From contig NW_024881278.1 in NCBI RefSeq assembly GCF_018691265.1, positions 1,054,001 to 1,118,000 of the forward strand: a DNA stretch of 64,000 bases, written 5' to 3'. Shown here piece after piece: positions 34,874-47,300 of the stretch. A model generated the notes under the pieces. That model made no database searches and was not told where the DNA came from. It was given only the letters and a program-made list of their open reading frames with translations. The translations under genes were made by a program, and so were the position numbers. Every line of letters begins with the position of its first letter. Positions within the stretch are counted from its first letter, which is position 1. The stretch is from Tyto alba. Lineage: Eukaryota > Chordata > Aves > Strigiformes > Tytonidae.

Positions 34874-37800
34874 GTTAGGCAAGTGAAAAAATATTTAAAG
34901 CACTTCTGCTACTGAGCGAATGTTGACACTCAACTGGGACAATCTGATACAGACCTTGGGATACAAACCAAAATAATGCCCAGAATGAGGGATTAAAAAT
35001 TGAGCTAAATAAGTATTTTTTTCTTAGCAATTTTGCAATTTACAGAAAAATTAGGGTAAAACCAAATTATTGATAAAGCAGAAAAACCTCAACGTATTTC
35101 AATTTAATTAAAAAAAAAACCAAACAGTTTTATTTATGTGGCTTTGAACCTGCAGCAGCTTTTCATGCATGCAGACAGCACAAATGGACAATTTTGTCAT
35201 TCTAATTCTCTCCACAGTAGTGCTATGTGTCTGTTTGTCTAAGCCTTTTTCCATGCCTAATAAACTTAGAAATCTTGGCACCTCCCTTACTAAAGCACTA
35301 GAAGCCCACGTCTGCTTCTTTTAATGATTTTCAGTCATATGGCACAATTCTACCAAATATGATGTATAGGCCTTGTCCCAGGATAGACAACCCTGCAACA
35401 GAGCCCATCTGACAATGAGTTTTGATAGACAGATTGCCGATGGCTGTGGGACAAATAATACAGAAAGTTCCACTTTTGAATACCCAGCTTTAAGTTAACG
35501 TCTCCAATTCCACGATGCAAAGATTGACGGAAATAAATTTATGCTACAAGATCACACCAGTCAAACACTGTTTTGATGGTTAACAGTCCCATAGAAGGCA
35601 TTAAGCCATTTTAGGAATTATCTGTGCTTTCACCCTAATTCCTAATCATTTAAACTATCATAAGATCTATATCATGTGCTTCAGGTAATTTGATCACACA
35701 TCTACACCAGATCAGATAAAATCTGTATTTCTATTTGATGCAGTAATGTGTAGAACTGATATTCACAGGCATAAAATTATGGTCTAAATTTCTAGATCCA
35801 ATTGTTATTCACCGAGCCAGCAATTTCTCTTGTCTTTTTCTTATTTCTTCAGAAACTCATTGATAATTTCCATCCACATCAGCAGTAATTATTCTGAACT
35901 CCATTAGACACTCATTTAATGTAAGTGTCCACCGCATAGCCAGTCTCAGAAAGACTCAATGTCAGGTAATCCTTCAATATGGAGAGACAGGTCCACATAT
36001 AATTCCTGTTCTAAACTCTCAGGCTGAGGGTCACTGAACTAAACGTACATAAACACATGGAAAAAATATGTATTTATGACAATTTTTAGTCAGGTGGATT
36101 TAAAATTGACACACAGTATGCCTTTCAAAGTCATAGACTAAAAATACTATATCTCACTTAGAGGGGACTTTCTAAAGAACAATCAATAACTTTTACTATT
36201 AGATAAAACCTCTAGACTACAAAGGTTTTGTTATACCTTTCAAAATATAATTTTTTCCATGAGTGCAGTGCATCAGTAGTTACCCTTTGCTGTGGTTTCT
36301 TTTATTTAGCTGAAAGTGGTATGGGCCTTCTCTGCCAGTATTAAAGGCACCACAGTAATTGCTGTAATTATCTAGTATAAGCATAAGGACTGTCCTCAGT
36401 TTTCATTATCTCTTACTTGCATTCACTTTTAAATCTGGCTTTTGATCAGAGCACCACTAACTACATTTTCCCCTATTGCTGGAAACTTTAAAAATAACTA
36501 TATTTTATTTTCATTCTAATATTCACTATGAATTTACATTTGTGATTGATAAGACTTAAAAAGAAGCAGTCCTGATCCAGATTGAGATGAACAGAACTGT
36601 TAATACACTTAAATCAGGGACACATTTCAGTACGTACATGGCTGTGGGCTGTAATGGTTTTGCTAACATTTGACTCATCAGGAAAGAAACACAGGTTTTG
36701 GACTGTCACTGGGTGAGTTCTTATTCTCCCTCTGATGCTCAAGATCCCAGAACAGAGGTGACCAAGTGAAAGGAGACAAGCAGAAGGGCTTGTAACTTAC
36801 CTGAGACTAGCTCAATCTTTTGTCTGTTCTTGTCAATGTTGAGGGAAACCTGGAGATTGGAGTTGGCTGTCTGTAGTTGTAGGGCCCATGAAGAAATTTT
36901 CCATAAAAGACCTATCTTGCCCCGAAGCAAGGAAGGTATCTCACATTTTTCTTATGACAAAGATAACCGATACCGCACAGGGAAAGCAAGCTTCTGGTGC
37001 ACCCACAGCTCAAGAGGAAAGGGGAAACGATGGGAATAAGGCTCTGGGCAGCCAGACAGCCAAAAGTCAGACATCAGAGGTAAAAGAGAGCAGTAGCGGC
37101 TTGGTGGCCGCCCGATCCAGAGCCAGAGACCAGCCTGCCACAACAGCTGTTGGGCTCTTGTCCTGTCCGAGACCTGCTGATCCATCTGAAGGACTGCCTA
37201 ACTCTTTCCTCAAGGCTCCTGAAGGAACCAGAAAATTTGGTTTCTCTCTGATATGGAGCACGTACTAAGCCCTTCCAAGGCCTGCAGTGGACAAAGTTTA
37301 TACCAAGTTATTGGCATGTAATAACAGTCTAGCCTGACATTTAATCCCATATGAGATACCTGTGTAGGACTTTACCAGAGCACACAAAGCAATGGTTTCA
37401 TAACATCTCACTGCAGTCCGGCTTACGTTACCACAATCCACACAAACAGGAGCAATGCTTATTTCATGAGGGTGATGAGGTCTCCAGCATTTAGCAAATG
37501 CTAGGCTAAATGTTATTGACTGTGCACAAGGAAAGTGGTATAAAGCTGCTACAGCCAATAGGGTAATGTCTCAAACTTGTTGGCAACTTGACAAACACGC
37601 TGCTTTTTTCAGTTGAGCACCTCATCCATAGGTGACATGTACACACACCAATACCTGAAGGCATGGATTATGACAGGATGGCAACAGTCTTGTAAAGAAT
37701 ACTAACTATTTTTGCCTGATCTTTTCTTTCTCAAAAACCATACCAAACATACAAGAGAACCTGAAACTACAACTGTATTACAAGTCTGCTTCTACAAATT

Positions 37801-38795
37801 CCTGCTGTACAGAGACTTTCTCACAATTTTTATCCATTAATTTAACTCATTAGTATAACTCATGTTTAAAATATTCTGAAATAGGCAAGCAGCACTATGC
37901 ATTGCAGTTGTCCAACTGAATGTGTTACTTGAAGAATGCCTTCCTACTTCTATTGTTCATTTTTGTACTAGCTGTGAGAAACAACCAGCCTTGACGATTT
38001 ATTTTAAGATTTACATGTTTGGTGTTAAATGATGCTGGCTTTAGAAAGTGAGAAAATTATTGAAGAAGTTCATTAAATATGTGTTAGCAGTTATTTGGCC
38101 AAAGATTTCTGTTTACTATAGTACTTCTGATAATAATCAGGAATAGGTGAAAAACTCCTGAAACGATACAAAGTCATTAAATGGCTACGTTGTTATAAAT
38201 CCCCATTCTGAAGTAAGTTTTTCAATTGACAGTTTTGCCAAGTGGAAGATATATTATTTGTTCACACAGCTGGATTAGAGACCTATATTAAAACACTATC
38301 TTCTGTGGGGCTTCTTATCCACATTCTTTTACTGTACCTTAAAACATTATCTTGTACCAAGCAGTTGTTGCTTAAAACTACGTTACTGTGTGTCATGACA
38401 ACTTCGGGTTTCTTGTTGCTAGATGGAAATTCAGATCCTGTTACTGTAAACATACAGACATACTGAAAATATTTAGATAAATCAGAACCATTAAAAAAAA
38501 AGCTTGACCATAAATGAGGGGCATTCACCATTTCATGAATCTTCATTGGTTTGGGATCTACAAGGGAAGAATTACCTAAGATTCGTTTTGCATGTGTCAT
38601 GCTTAAAGGTTGATGGGATTTACCCAAGTCTGAGAACTGTATATACCCCAAGGCCCTGTTAGATCCTTATATAGTCACTGGAGACAGAAATATGAGTCCA
38701 GATGCTTACCTGAGAGATCAAGTCATTCATAACACAAGCACTGTACTAGCTGTCTTACAACCATTTTGCCGAGCGCACTTCAGTAAGAGTTTCTT
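34874..38795. other. Non-coding DNA, with a weak minus-strand exon candidate
   Basis: No repeat family was recognised. A perfect donor consensus on the minus strand (CTCAG|GTAAGT, at 36805-36795) ends a possible 70-base exon at 36801-36870. A 126-codon plus-strand frame at 36888-37268, rich in Ser, Ala and Thr, has no recognised domain. The block around 37960-38100 is complex and could be conserved non-coding DNA. Confidence 0.4.
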
Positions 38796-38925
38796 AAAAA
38801 ACTTAGTGCCTCTCACTGGGACTTCTGACAGTCCTTTAACATCCAATGGGAAATGTAGGTGCTTAGCCCCTCTGAAAACTAGGTTGTTCCTACAGGTGTC
38901 CAACTTCAGACACTCATGTCAAAGA
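38796..38925. repeat. Ancient amniote interspersed repeat
   Basis: The words ACTTAGTGCCTCTCACTGGG, ATCCAATGGGAAATGTAGGT, GCTTAGCCCCTCTGAAAACT and CAGGTGTCCAACTTCAGACA line up in order with a known old repeat. Its consensus style is 'TTAGGTGCCTAAATCCCATTGGGA...TTAGGCGCCTTTGAAAATCTGGCCC...TAGGTGCCTAACTTTAGGCACCC'. The order and spacing of four words make this more than chance. The family name is not certain. Confidence 0.5.
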
Positions 38926-41900
38926 AGTCTATAATCTCTCCCAAAGAGAAAGACAGAGGCACAATGTAAATCTACAAATCTTCAATAAACATGTGATGTG
39001 TTCTCTAAAAGTTAGAACTATTTTAAATTTGCACAAATGCTCAGAAAGATTTTTAAATTTTGTTGCCTGTCTCCATTGACCAAGATTAGTATCTTCATAC
39101 AAGCTTTTATTGCAATGGACATGATTACGAGGATATTTTAAAGTCAAAATTTCACTACCGTGCCTAAAATTCTCATAGCACTACATTAACTCTGTGATCC
39201 TGAAGAGATGCACTTATTTCTATGCACAATTGTAGCTTTAAATCTCTTGATTTTCCACAGTTACAGTCGTGCAGCTGGATTTAGGGAAGCCCTGGTAGGT
39301 TCAATGAGCGGGCCAGCCTGCCCCACCATTCCCCTGGGTACTTCAATTTCTTGGCCATAAAAGTATCTTTGGGCCTTCAGCAAGGTCTGGGTGTGGGTTC
39401 CCTTCCTGGGCTGGTGGCCGGGGACAGTGCTCCTGGCTCACAGTCCTTAATAGCACAGACACAACTGTACTGCCACTTGCAGCAAGGCAACAGTAAACAG
39501 CCAAAGAGGCACAGCTATTTCAATGAACCTGACTGGAGGAAAGGGGGAAGGTTTTCTTTTCTGCTTCATTGAGAGCAACTTGCACTTTTGTTCTTCCACT
39601 TGACTCTTGACATGACAGGGAAGGTGCTATGAGAGGAATAGCACATGAGAAGTACTTTCTATCAATAAAGAAGAAACAGCAAATGCTTCCTGAGGAAAAA
39701 CACTTTTCTTCTCAGTAATAAAGATGATGACATAACTAGTGCAAGTTAGCTTGGCGGCTTCTCTGAAGTAGCTTCAGGAGTCCTGCTGCTACGGAAATCA
39801 GGGCACCAATCAATCTTGTGAATGGCAGGACAAAAGTCTCATCAGGACATGTATTTAACAACAGCTGTAAATATCAGAGATTCTCTTTCTAACACAGTGA
39901 AGATTAAAACAAGCCTATGTTATCAATCTGCCTAGAGAGACCCAATGTGAGAGAATTAGGTGGTGCAGTCTCACCGCATAAGATGATGATGATGTGCAAA
40001 GAGAACCTGGATAACAATATTTTAAAAACTGAATTAAAAAAGGTGAGAAGGAAAAAAAAAAAAAAAAGGCCATTTGCTTCCCGTTGTCTCACAGATAGGG
40101 TGATGAGGAACACCGGACTAATCCCATGAGGAACTCAAGTTACTTGGCACTGTCCTTGTATCCTGCCCTACAGGAAAGACAGACGGACGCACGTGCCCTG
40201 GCAGTGGGACCCAGGAAACCCCACAGCAGCTCCCAAATCCCGCCCTGAGCTCACTGGAGCTGCTAAACTGTCACAGATGTAGCAGGACAAAAAGAAGTGC
40301 CATTTTCTCATGTTATTTTTTTTTTTTTTTCATTTCTTAAGTTTGAGACCTCCAGGACAGGATATATGCTATAAGGGGGTGTCTATGCAGTGTCCAGTGC
40401 TTTTGGTAGGCAGTGCAGGTACTACGGTAAACTGAAAAATAAATAACTACATAAATGTACCCTTAGAAATCCCACAGCCTGGCTTGCTGATTTGGCCCTG
40501 GGGATCTGAGTCCATCAGAAAACTTCCTCCTCTTTTGGCTTGCAAGCACCCATTTAATAGTAGTCACAAGCTACTTTTTACTGCAAAAATAGAACAGAAA
40601 AATTTGTCACAGATTCAACTGAAAATTATGTTTTAATATGAATCATGCATTTTCTAATCCCCCCATATAAAATTATTCTCTGGATAACGAATCAGATATT
40701 CTTTTATTAGCATATTTCATTCCTAAGCCTTTCAATACATAGAAATAATATTTTTTAGCAAGAGACAGCTCTTAGACAATGGAAAGATATTACATTGTAG
40801 CTTTAAAAATTTCCTTTCTACTGAAAGTCCATATATATTGAGAGGGTAACAGAACAATTGTGCTACCTCAAGATTCATTAACTGCTGATCTCACTAACAG
40901 ACAGACAAGAGAGAAAATGAGGAAGGGAACCTTTTGAATATTTCATTAACTCTGATATTCAATTATTATAACAATGCCACTCAGGAGGGCTTGCACTGAA
41001 TTTCCGTTAGAGATTGTTATTTTAAGAAAATGGTAACTGATCAATTTGAACACTCACAAAATTGTTTTTCAGTTTCATGAATAACATGTATTACTCATCC
41101 TTCGTTCAGAAACAGGAAAAAACTGTTTATACTGAACTAAAAATCTTAGAATTTGAAGCAAAGTCGCTTAAAAACAAAATTTGAAAGTTACATATTTTTA
41201 CGTGAATAATGACAGATGCATCTACAATTTCTGTATTTTACATAAAGGAACATATACAGCAAGAGGGCTAATATTTTTTTCTTTCTTTATCCTCACCAGA
41301 GCCTTCTTATATGATACAGTGGCTTTTTACACATGGTTCCTATTTTTCACACAATTATGTTTTTTCTCAAAATTTTCAACGTTCTCAACTATTCTCCTGT
41401 AGATTTTTGGTAGCTTGCAGCAATTCCTTTCCTTCTAATTATTAATAGGCACATTTTTGTTTTTCATTAACTAGACACCTACAATATAAATGGGTCTGAT
41501 GAAATACTTGCCATGTCATTAAAAGCCCTTAGCAGAAGTTATCTTTAAATTACTCTTGTATTGAAAGGGATGCAGCATTGTTTCCCCCACTCTGCTTCCC
41601 ACCCTCCTTAGATATCTAGACCCGCAAAGGAAAAAATGTTGTTTTAATGCCTTTCCATTAAGCTAATTAGAAGCAGAACTGTTTCTGAAGGTAAATTAGT
41701 AATAACTGCTACAACAATAGACCCAAGGAAAGAAATCCCGTATCTCATCTGGTGGAAAACCACTTGTCAGTTGGAGGCATGGCAACTGAGTAGGAAAAAA
41801 TGTAGACATTTATTTCTGAAAGTATGTAAGTGAACACCAGTAAGAGGCTTTCAAAGGATGTACATGCCTGATGTCCACTGGAATCAGCAAGTGTCTGGCA

Positions 41901-42829
41901 CTTGGCTCCCTGCGAAGGAGGAGGTGGAGCTGCCCTTAGCATCTTGCCTTAAGCACCAGCGTGACTCTCCTGTCCCCTCAGGCAGCCCCTGCACCACTCT
42001 GCCTGTGCACCACTTCGCCTTTCACCTTTCAAACAACAGGAACTTGGCATATGTGTCACCTGAAAAATTTCGGCTTTGGGAACTGTTTTACTGGAAGCAG
42101 TATTAAGATATGATTCACACATGAATTTTGAGGCCAGTTTGTAATAGCAGAATAGTCTATAAGCTTGTCACAGTTACATTTCCACAGTTTTATTCAGAGT
42201 TCAATATGTATAGGAGAAAAGACAGGAGGTTGCTGTTCTCCACATTAATCTTTACTTTTAAAATGCTAATTATTTTGCAGTCTCATATTACATCTTTGAT
42301 ATCAAGATCAGATGTCACAGCCACAAGTGCTGGTTATCTAATTACGCACAAAGCACATCTCTCTATGTTTTGAAAAACACGGTTAATGCACACATTTCTC
42401 TTGCTGAAAGCCAATTTCCTTTAATTTCATTGACTTCAGAAATAGTAGATGAGCAAAACTGTCCCTAAAACACCAGCAGACAAACCCATCCCAAGACAAT
42501 CTTTTTATCCGCAGCTAACAATTATGTGCCATTAACTTTCTCTGAAAAAAATTCACATAAAACCCACACTGAAGCTAACATAAGACATCAATTATGTTCA
42601 GCAGGAGCTTACCCACATATGAAAAATGTGTCTCTCCTGCACATAGCTGTAGCCTCAACCCAAGCTGTTGCAGTGTGGTTATACAGATAGCCATTTGTAA
42701 AATTACCGCCCATGTTTGAAAAGTTTTAGAATAAGCTTTATTCCAAGATTCAGGAATTTTGGTAATACATTTGAAGTCCATCAAAAAAAGCCACCCCAAA
42801 CAAAAAAACCAAGCACATGTGAGTTCAGA
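38926..42829. other. Non-coding DNA with two homopolymer tracts
   Basis: A run of 16 A lies at 40052-40067 and a run of 15 T at 40316-40330. A (GAT)4 run is near 39982. No gene was recognised. Moderately GC-rich patches at 39280-39560 and 40140-40270 contain no domain-like frame. Confidence 0.5.
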
Positions 42830-42965
42830 TGCTCAGATAGCTTTAACCTAAGTCTTATGTTCCCCATTTGTAAACTAAGATCATAATACCAATGTCACAT
42901 ACCAGGGCTGTCAGAAATTTGTTGGCTAATACTTGTGAAGAGCCAAGTGCCAAAGTTGCTCTTAG
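42830..42965 (+). repeat. MIR-like ancient SINE
   Basis: The order of words is that of a MIR element: TTTAACCTAAGTCTTATG, TCCCCATTTGTAAACTAAGA, TCATAATACCAATGTCACAT, ACCAGGGCTGTCAGAAATTT, then GGCTAATACTTGTGAAGAGC and CAAGTGCC. These correspond to the MIR 'TTAACCTCTCTGAGCCTCAG / TTTCCCCATCTGTAAAATGGGG / ATAATA..TACCTACCTCA / GGGTTGTTGTGAGGATTAA / ATACATGTAAAGCGC..AGTGCC' layout. The copy is in the plus orientation and strongly diverged, as expected for MIR in a bird. Confidence 0.7.
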
Positions 42966-44279
42966 ATATTGATTTTGACAAGATTCTTACTGTCCGAGGC
43001 CACAGTCAAATAAGGCTGAAAAACAAGCTGACCGCTACCAGATAGTCCACAATATGATAGACTGCACTTGAAAAACAGCTTTAAGAAACAATTATGTTGG
43101 CTGTTGACAGGATCTCTCTATATGGAACGATTGTGCTTAATTATTGTTGAATATAATACACTTATGCAGAGAGAATTAAACAAACATGTTTAACTGCAGC
43201 TGCTTTTGTCACAGGAAAGGACTTTATTCATACAACACTGAGAAAGTCTGTTTTTTTATTTTCCTCAGTACTGTTATTGGAAAAGATATTTAGTGTGAAA
43301 ATTAGATATATATTCAAATTTTTTCTCTCCACGGATAAAACTGACACAAACATATAAATTCCCTTTATTTTCAATATAACCATTTTACTTCTACTAAAAA
43401 AATGTTTATTAAAGGTTCAATGATTGAAGATAAACTAATCTTTAACTACTGTTGACAAATGATTGCTTGGGGACTCCTGTTCATGTAATAAAGTGAATCT
43501 GCGCTCCCCACATTTCTCCTTGCTATCACACCACAAACTATTTTTATAGCATCTTCTATCCAATGCATCACCAGGCAATTTACATTATAAGACTAATTAG
43601 CAGATAAAACACCACTGGAGCTTATAACACTGACATAAAATTCAACATCTAGTAAAGTCTAAATCAAAAAGATAAGTTTTCTACATCAATTTGCAAACTA
43701 AGAGAAACGCACACTCCCTGCACTTGAGGATGGGATAGAAGTCCAGTGACGGGGAGCAGAGCAATTAAAAGTTTACATCCAACAAAGCTTGCATGCAAAC
43801 CTTATAAGTTACTTTGGGAGATTTCAAAGGGCCTAACACACACAGAATGAAAATATCAGATGTGAAACCCATGTAATGCACATTCAAGTCTTCTAAGAAC
43901 ACACGTTTTAAATGTGATTAGAGCCCTGACCAAAAGCAATTCCAATTATTTCAAAACTGTATGACGATTGCTTGTATTATCTCTGTTTTGGAAAGTAATA
44001 AGCAGCTGTTTCTCTCACTCTAGAAGCAGAGAAATTATTTTATTGAACCACTGAGAAGGTAGAGAGGTAAAAATAGTTTGAAAGGTAAACTAACTCAGTC
44101 AAAGCCTGATGAGAAACAAAATGATTCAACATTTAAAATATTTTAAAAACAACAATCTAATCTAACAGTTTCTTTCAGAAATGTTTGTTGGGAACCCAGT
44201 ACTCCCACCCTCACTTATCAGGATTTGTGTCTATAATTACACGAAGTCAAACCAATTGTAGGCATCAATGAAGTATATA
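42966..44279. other. Non-coding AT-rich DNA
   Basis: No gene or repeat family was recognised. Confidence 0.5.
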
Positions 44280-44316
44280 GGAAAAAAACAAAAACAAACA
44301 CAAAAACAAAAACACA
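44280..44316. repeat. A/C-rich low-complexity tract
   Basis: Irregular CAAAAA and CAAACA units form a short low-complexity run. Confidence 0.8.
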
Positions 44317-47300
44317 TCGTGTTAACTTACAGTTGAAAGAGATTGCAATGTTTATCTCAGTAAAAATACTCGTCTAAAGGAATAGCACTCCTGCAATAGT
44401 GGTTATCAGTCAGATTATATGGGCAGAATTCAAAACTCATATAAATCAATCTTCAGTGTATTTCAGGGAAGAAGGAACTTTAAGAGGCTGAAAAACTCAG
44501 TAATGAAAAAATTCAGAGATTGTGAAAGTCCAGAGCTTAGATGCAAACCAACTCTATTCCATAGTGAACTGAGAAAAGAAGGGACCTTTAGCTAAAATGC
44601 CCTGAAATATACAACATTTTAAAATAAACAGTAGGAAAAGACACACTTCATGTTGAAAAACAACAGTGTAGCAAGTTCTCCAATGTGGAATGAGGATACA
44701 TCACAAGCATCATCATAGGACTTTATATAGAGAAAACACTGTTAAGTGGGCTGTACGTGTTAACAAAACCAGCCTGAAGAGTTTTCATACAAATTGTCAC
44801 ATGGAAATATTTTAACTTGCAAAATCAAATTAAAAGACTTACAGGAACAACTAATAAAGGATCAGAGAGGAAAAAGGGGTTTGAGACAGTGTGGTTGAAG
44901 AGGCCAGAGGATGGCCAAGCCTATTAGCAATGCTAGAGCCTGTAATAATAAAACAAGATCTCCTGAGATCTATGTAAAATTCTGTAATTTTAACTAGATT
45001 TGCAACCCAACAGTAAACATCTATTGAGCCATACACCGTGAAAGTGAAAACCCCTTATGATTTTATTCTTCCAAATCCAACTAACATATTAACAGGTACC
45101 AGTTCAGTCCCAGTGCAGTAAAAGTTTCTTATTGCTACAGTCACTGTAGTGCTTGGCTTTTAATAAAAGCCCAAACTATAAATCCTGTTGCTTGCGACAC
45201 AAAACAAAACCACAATGTATTAGCCCACCCAATATGTATCTCTTGGATTTAAAACCCAGAAATTTTTGCACTCAAAAAAAAGGAGCTGGACGCACTGCAG
45301 CTTGCAAGCCCTTACCCCACCCGGAGCGCTTGTGTCGTGGCAGAGGTAGCATTAACACGAACCCCTGTGGGGCACCAGCACATCGCTGCACTGGTAGCTG
45401 CTCACTGCAGCAAGGCCAGGTATTATACCTCTGCAACGACATGAACAGGCATAGAGGACAGTCTGCCTTGACCATGCTTCCCTTTCCTCTGGTGGAAAGA
45501 GGTGATGTGGTAACAAACAGGAGTCTGCAAGGAGCAAGGGAGGATGACACCCGTGATTAATGTTTGAACATCTGACTGGAAGACAGAGAACCTGAGTCTA
45601 TTCTGGGCAGCTGCTCCATAAGTACACCTAGGCATGAGAAACAACACAGAGTTAAAAAAAAATATACTTTGATATGTGTCCTAAAATCCTTGCAAAATAA
45701 TCCCCAATCCTTTTATATTTCCTAGATCTAACCCACAGAAATTATGAAGACAATAGCACAGAGGGAGTAACCCTGGATATGGCCAAACGACCTTGCAAGA
45801 TATGGCAATGATATTCACAGTGTTGCCTATAGCCTCACAAGGTCAAAAATGAAGTGCTTCAATGTGCTCATATGGCTCCTCACTGACCTTAAACCACCGA
45901 GGCAGCAGACATAGCAACAGCAGCATCATCTGCACCAGATGCAGTATACTGTATACTCGGACAAATTCCCTCACAAAGAGCCAAAATAGGACTGTGAATA
46001 ATTGCAGGGGAACAAGTAACTATTACAGGGAGCGTGGCCTGCAAGTTGAACACCAGTAACAAAGAGCTAGATTGCGAGGCATTGTGATGAAGAGCAACCG
46101 AAAGCCCCTGCTCGGTGGATTGTGGTTTGAAAAGCTCTTCCTGAATTGGCCAGAAATTTGCATGATGATCAAAGGTAAAATAAGGTTAGCTGAAGAATAG
46201 CAGAAACGCGCGCTTCCATTTTTATAGACAGGGAGATGACACGCTGCAGGCGAGAAGATGGAAAGTGGCCTAGGTGTTGCAAATCAAGGTTGAGACATTT
46301 GTCATTAGATCAAAAATTCAGCTGCACTTAAGATTTTTACTGATACGTAGGTGTTCGGTCACTGTCACATTAAGGCTTAGAATGTCAAGTACCCCCTCTC
46401 CCCCAGTGCTCTGACGGGACAGGATTGTGAACATGACCCTTCTTTACAGAGGTTATAGGCTGCACTGCCAGCAGAAGCGATAAACTGAAGATCCCAGTTA
46501 CAGAACTGGAGGGCAAGGGGTCCTGAGACCATGTCTTCTTCATAACTCTCTGTACTCACTGACACAAAAATTAACCTTGTTGGTGACTAAACAGCATAAA
46601 TACAGCTGGCTGTACATGCATGTACATGTGGATTTGAGGAGCCTAAAAAAGAGCTGCTCGAACGTCAGCCACTCCTGTCCCACTCTTCTCCACATTCAGG
46701 ACTCACCTTGTTGTGTTACTAGGATATTTCTATTAATAGGCAGATATATCACATTCAGGAATTCACTGTACCTTTCATCAAACAAATAGACAAGAATTTT
46801 AATACCTAAAACCTCAACCTTAAGTACTGCTTTGGTAATGTAGAACGAAAATAAGAATCTGTTGCTGACATAGAGCTGGTTGTCTTTTGCATGTTACAGA
46901 TCCTAAGTTTACTAATTAATTAAGCGCTGAACTTTCAAGAAAGCTGATGTTCAATTGCGTTAGGTTAACTATTAATAGGTAGTCACTTAAGTCACCCATG
47001 CTTAATAAACTGAACTCCAGCAGAAGATAGAACAGATACATGCAACTACATGGCAAGAATATAATGGAAGGCATTACTGGCACTACTGAGAGGCACAGAG
47101 GATGCCAAGAGATTAACAGATTGTCATAAACTTAGTGTCCTTGAACAGCTTTCAATTAGAAGGCCTTAGACAAGTTTACAAGTGCAAATAGTAAATCATT
47201 ACATATCTGAGCAGCATAAGGAACTAAACACACTTGCTTCCTGGCTTAATTATGGTCTAGGAGGAGAAGTACGTTTTTATATATCAAATAAGTCTATAAT

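Noticed and set aside
36888..37268. 126-codon plus-strand frame rich in Ser, Ala and Thr
   Set aside because: No recognised family, no convincing start context or splice partners. It overlaps frames of similar length on the other strand.
45153..45560. 135-codon plus-strand frame with several Cys
   Set aside because: Cys spacing follows no known zinc-binding or secreted-peptide pattern, and opposite-strand frames overlap it.
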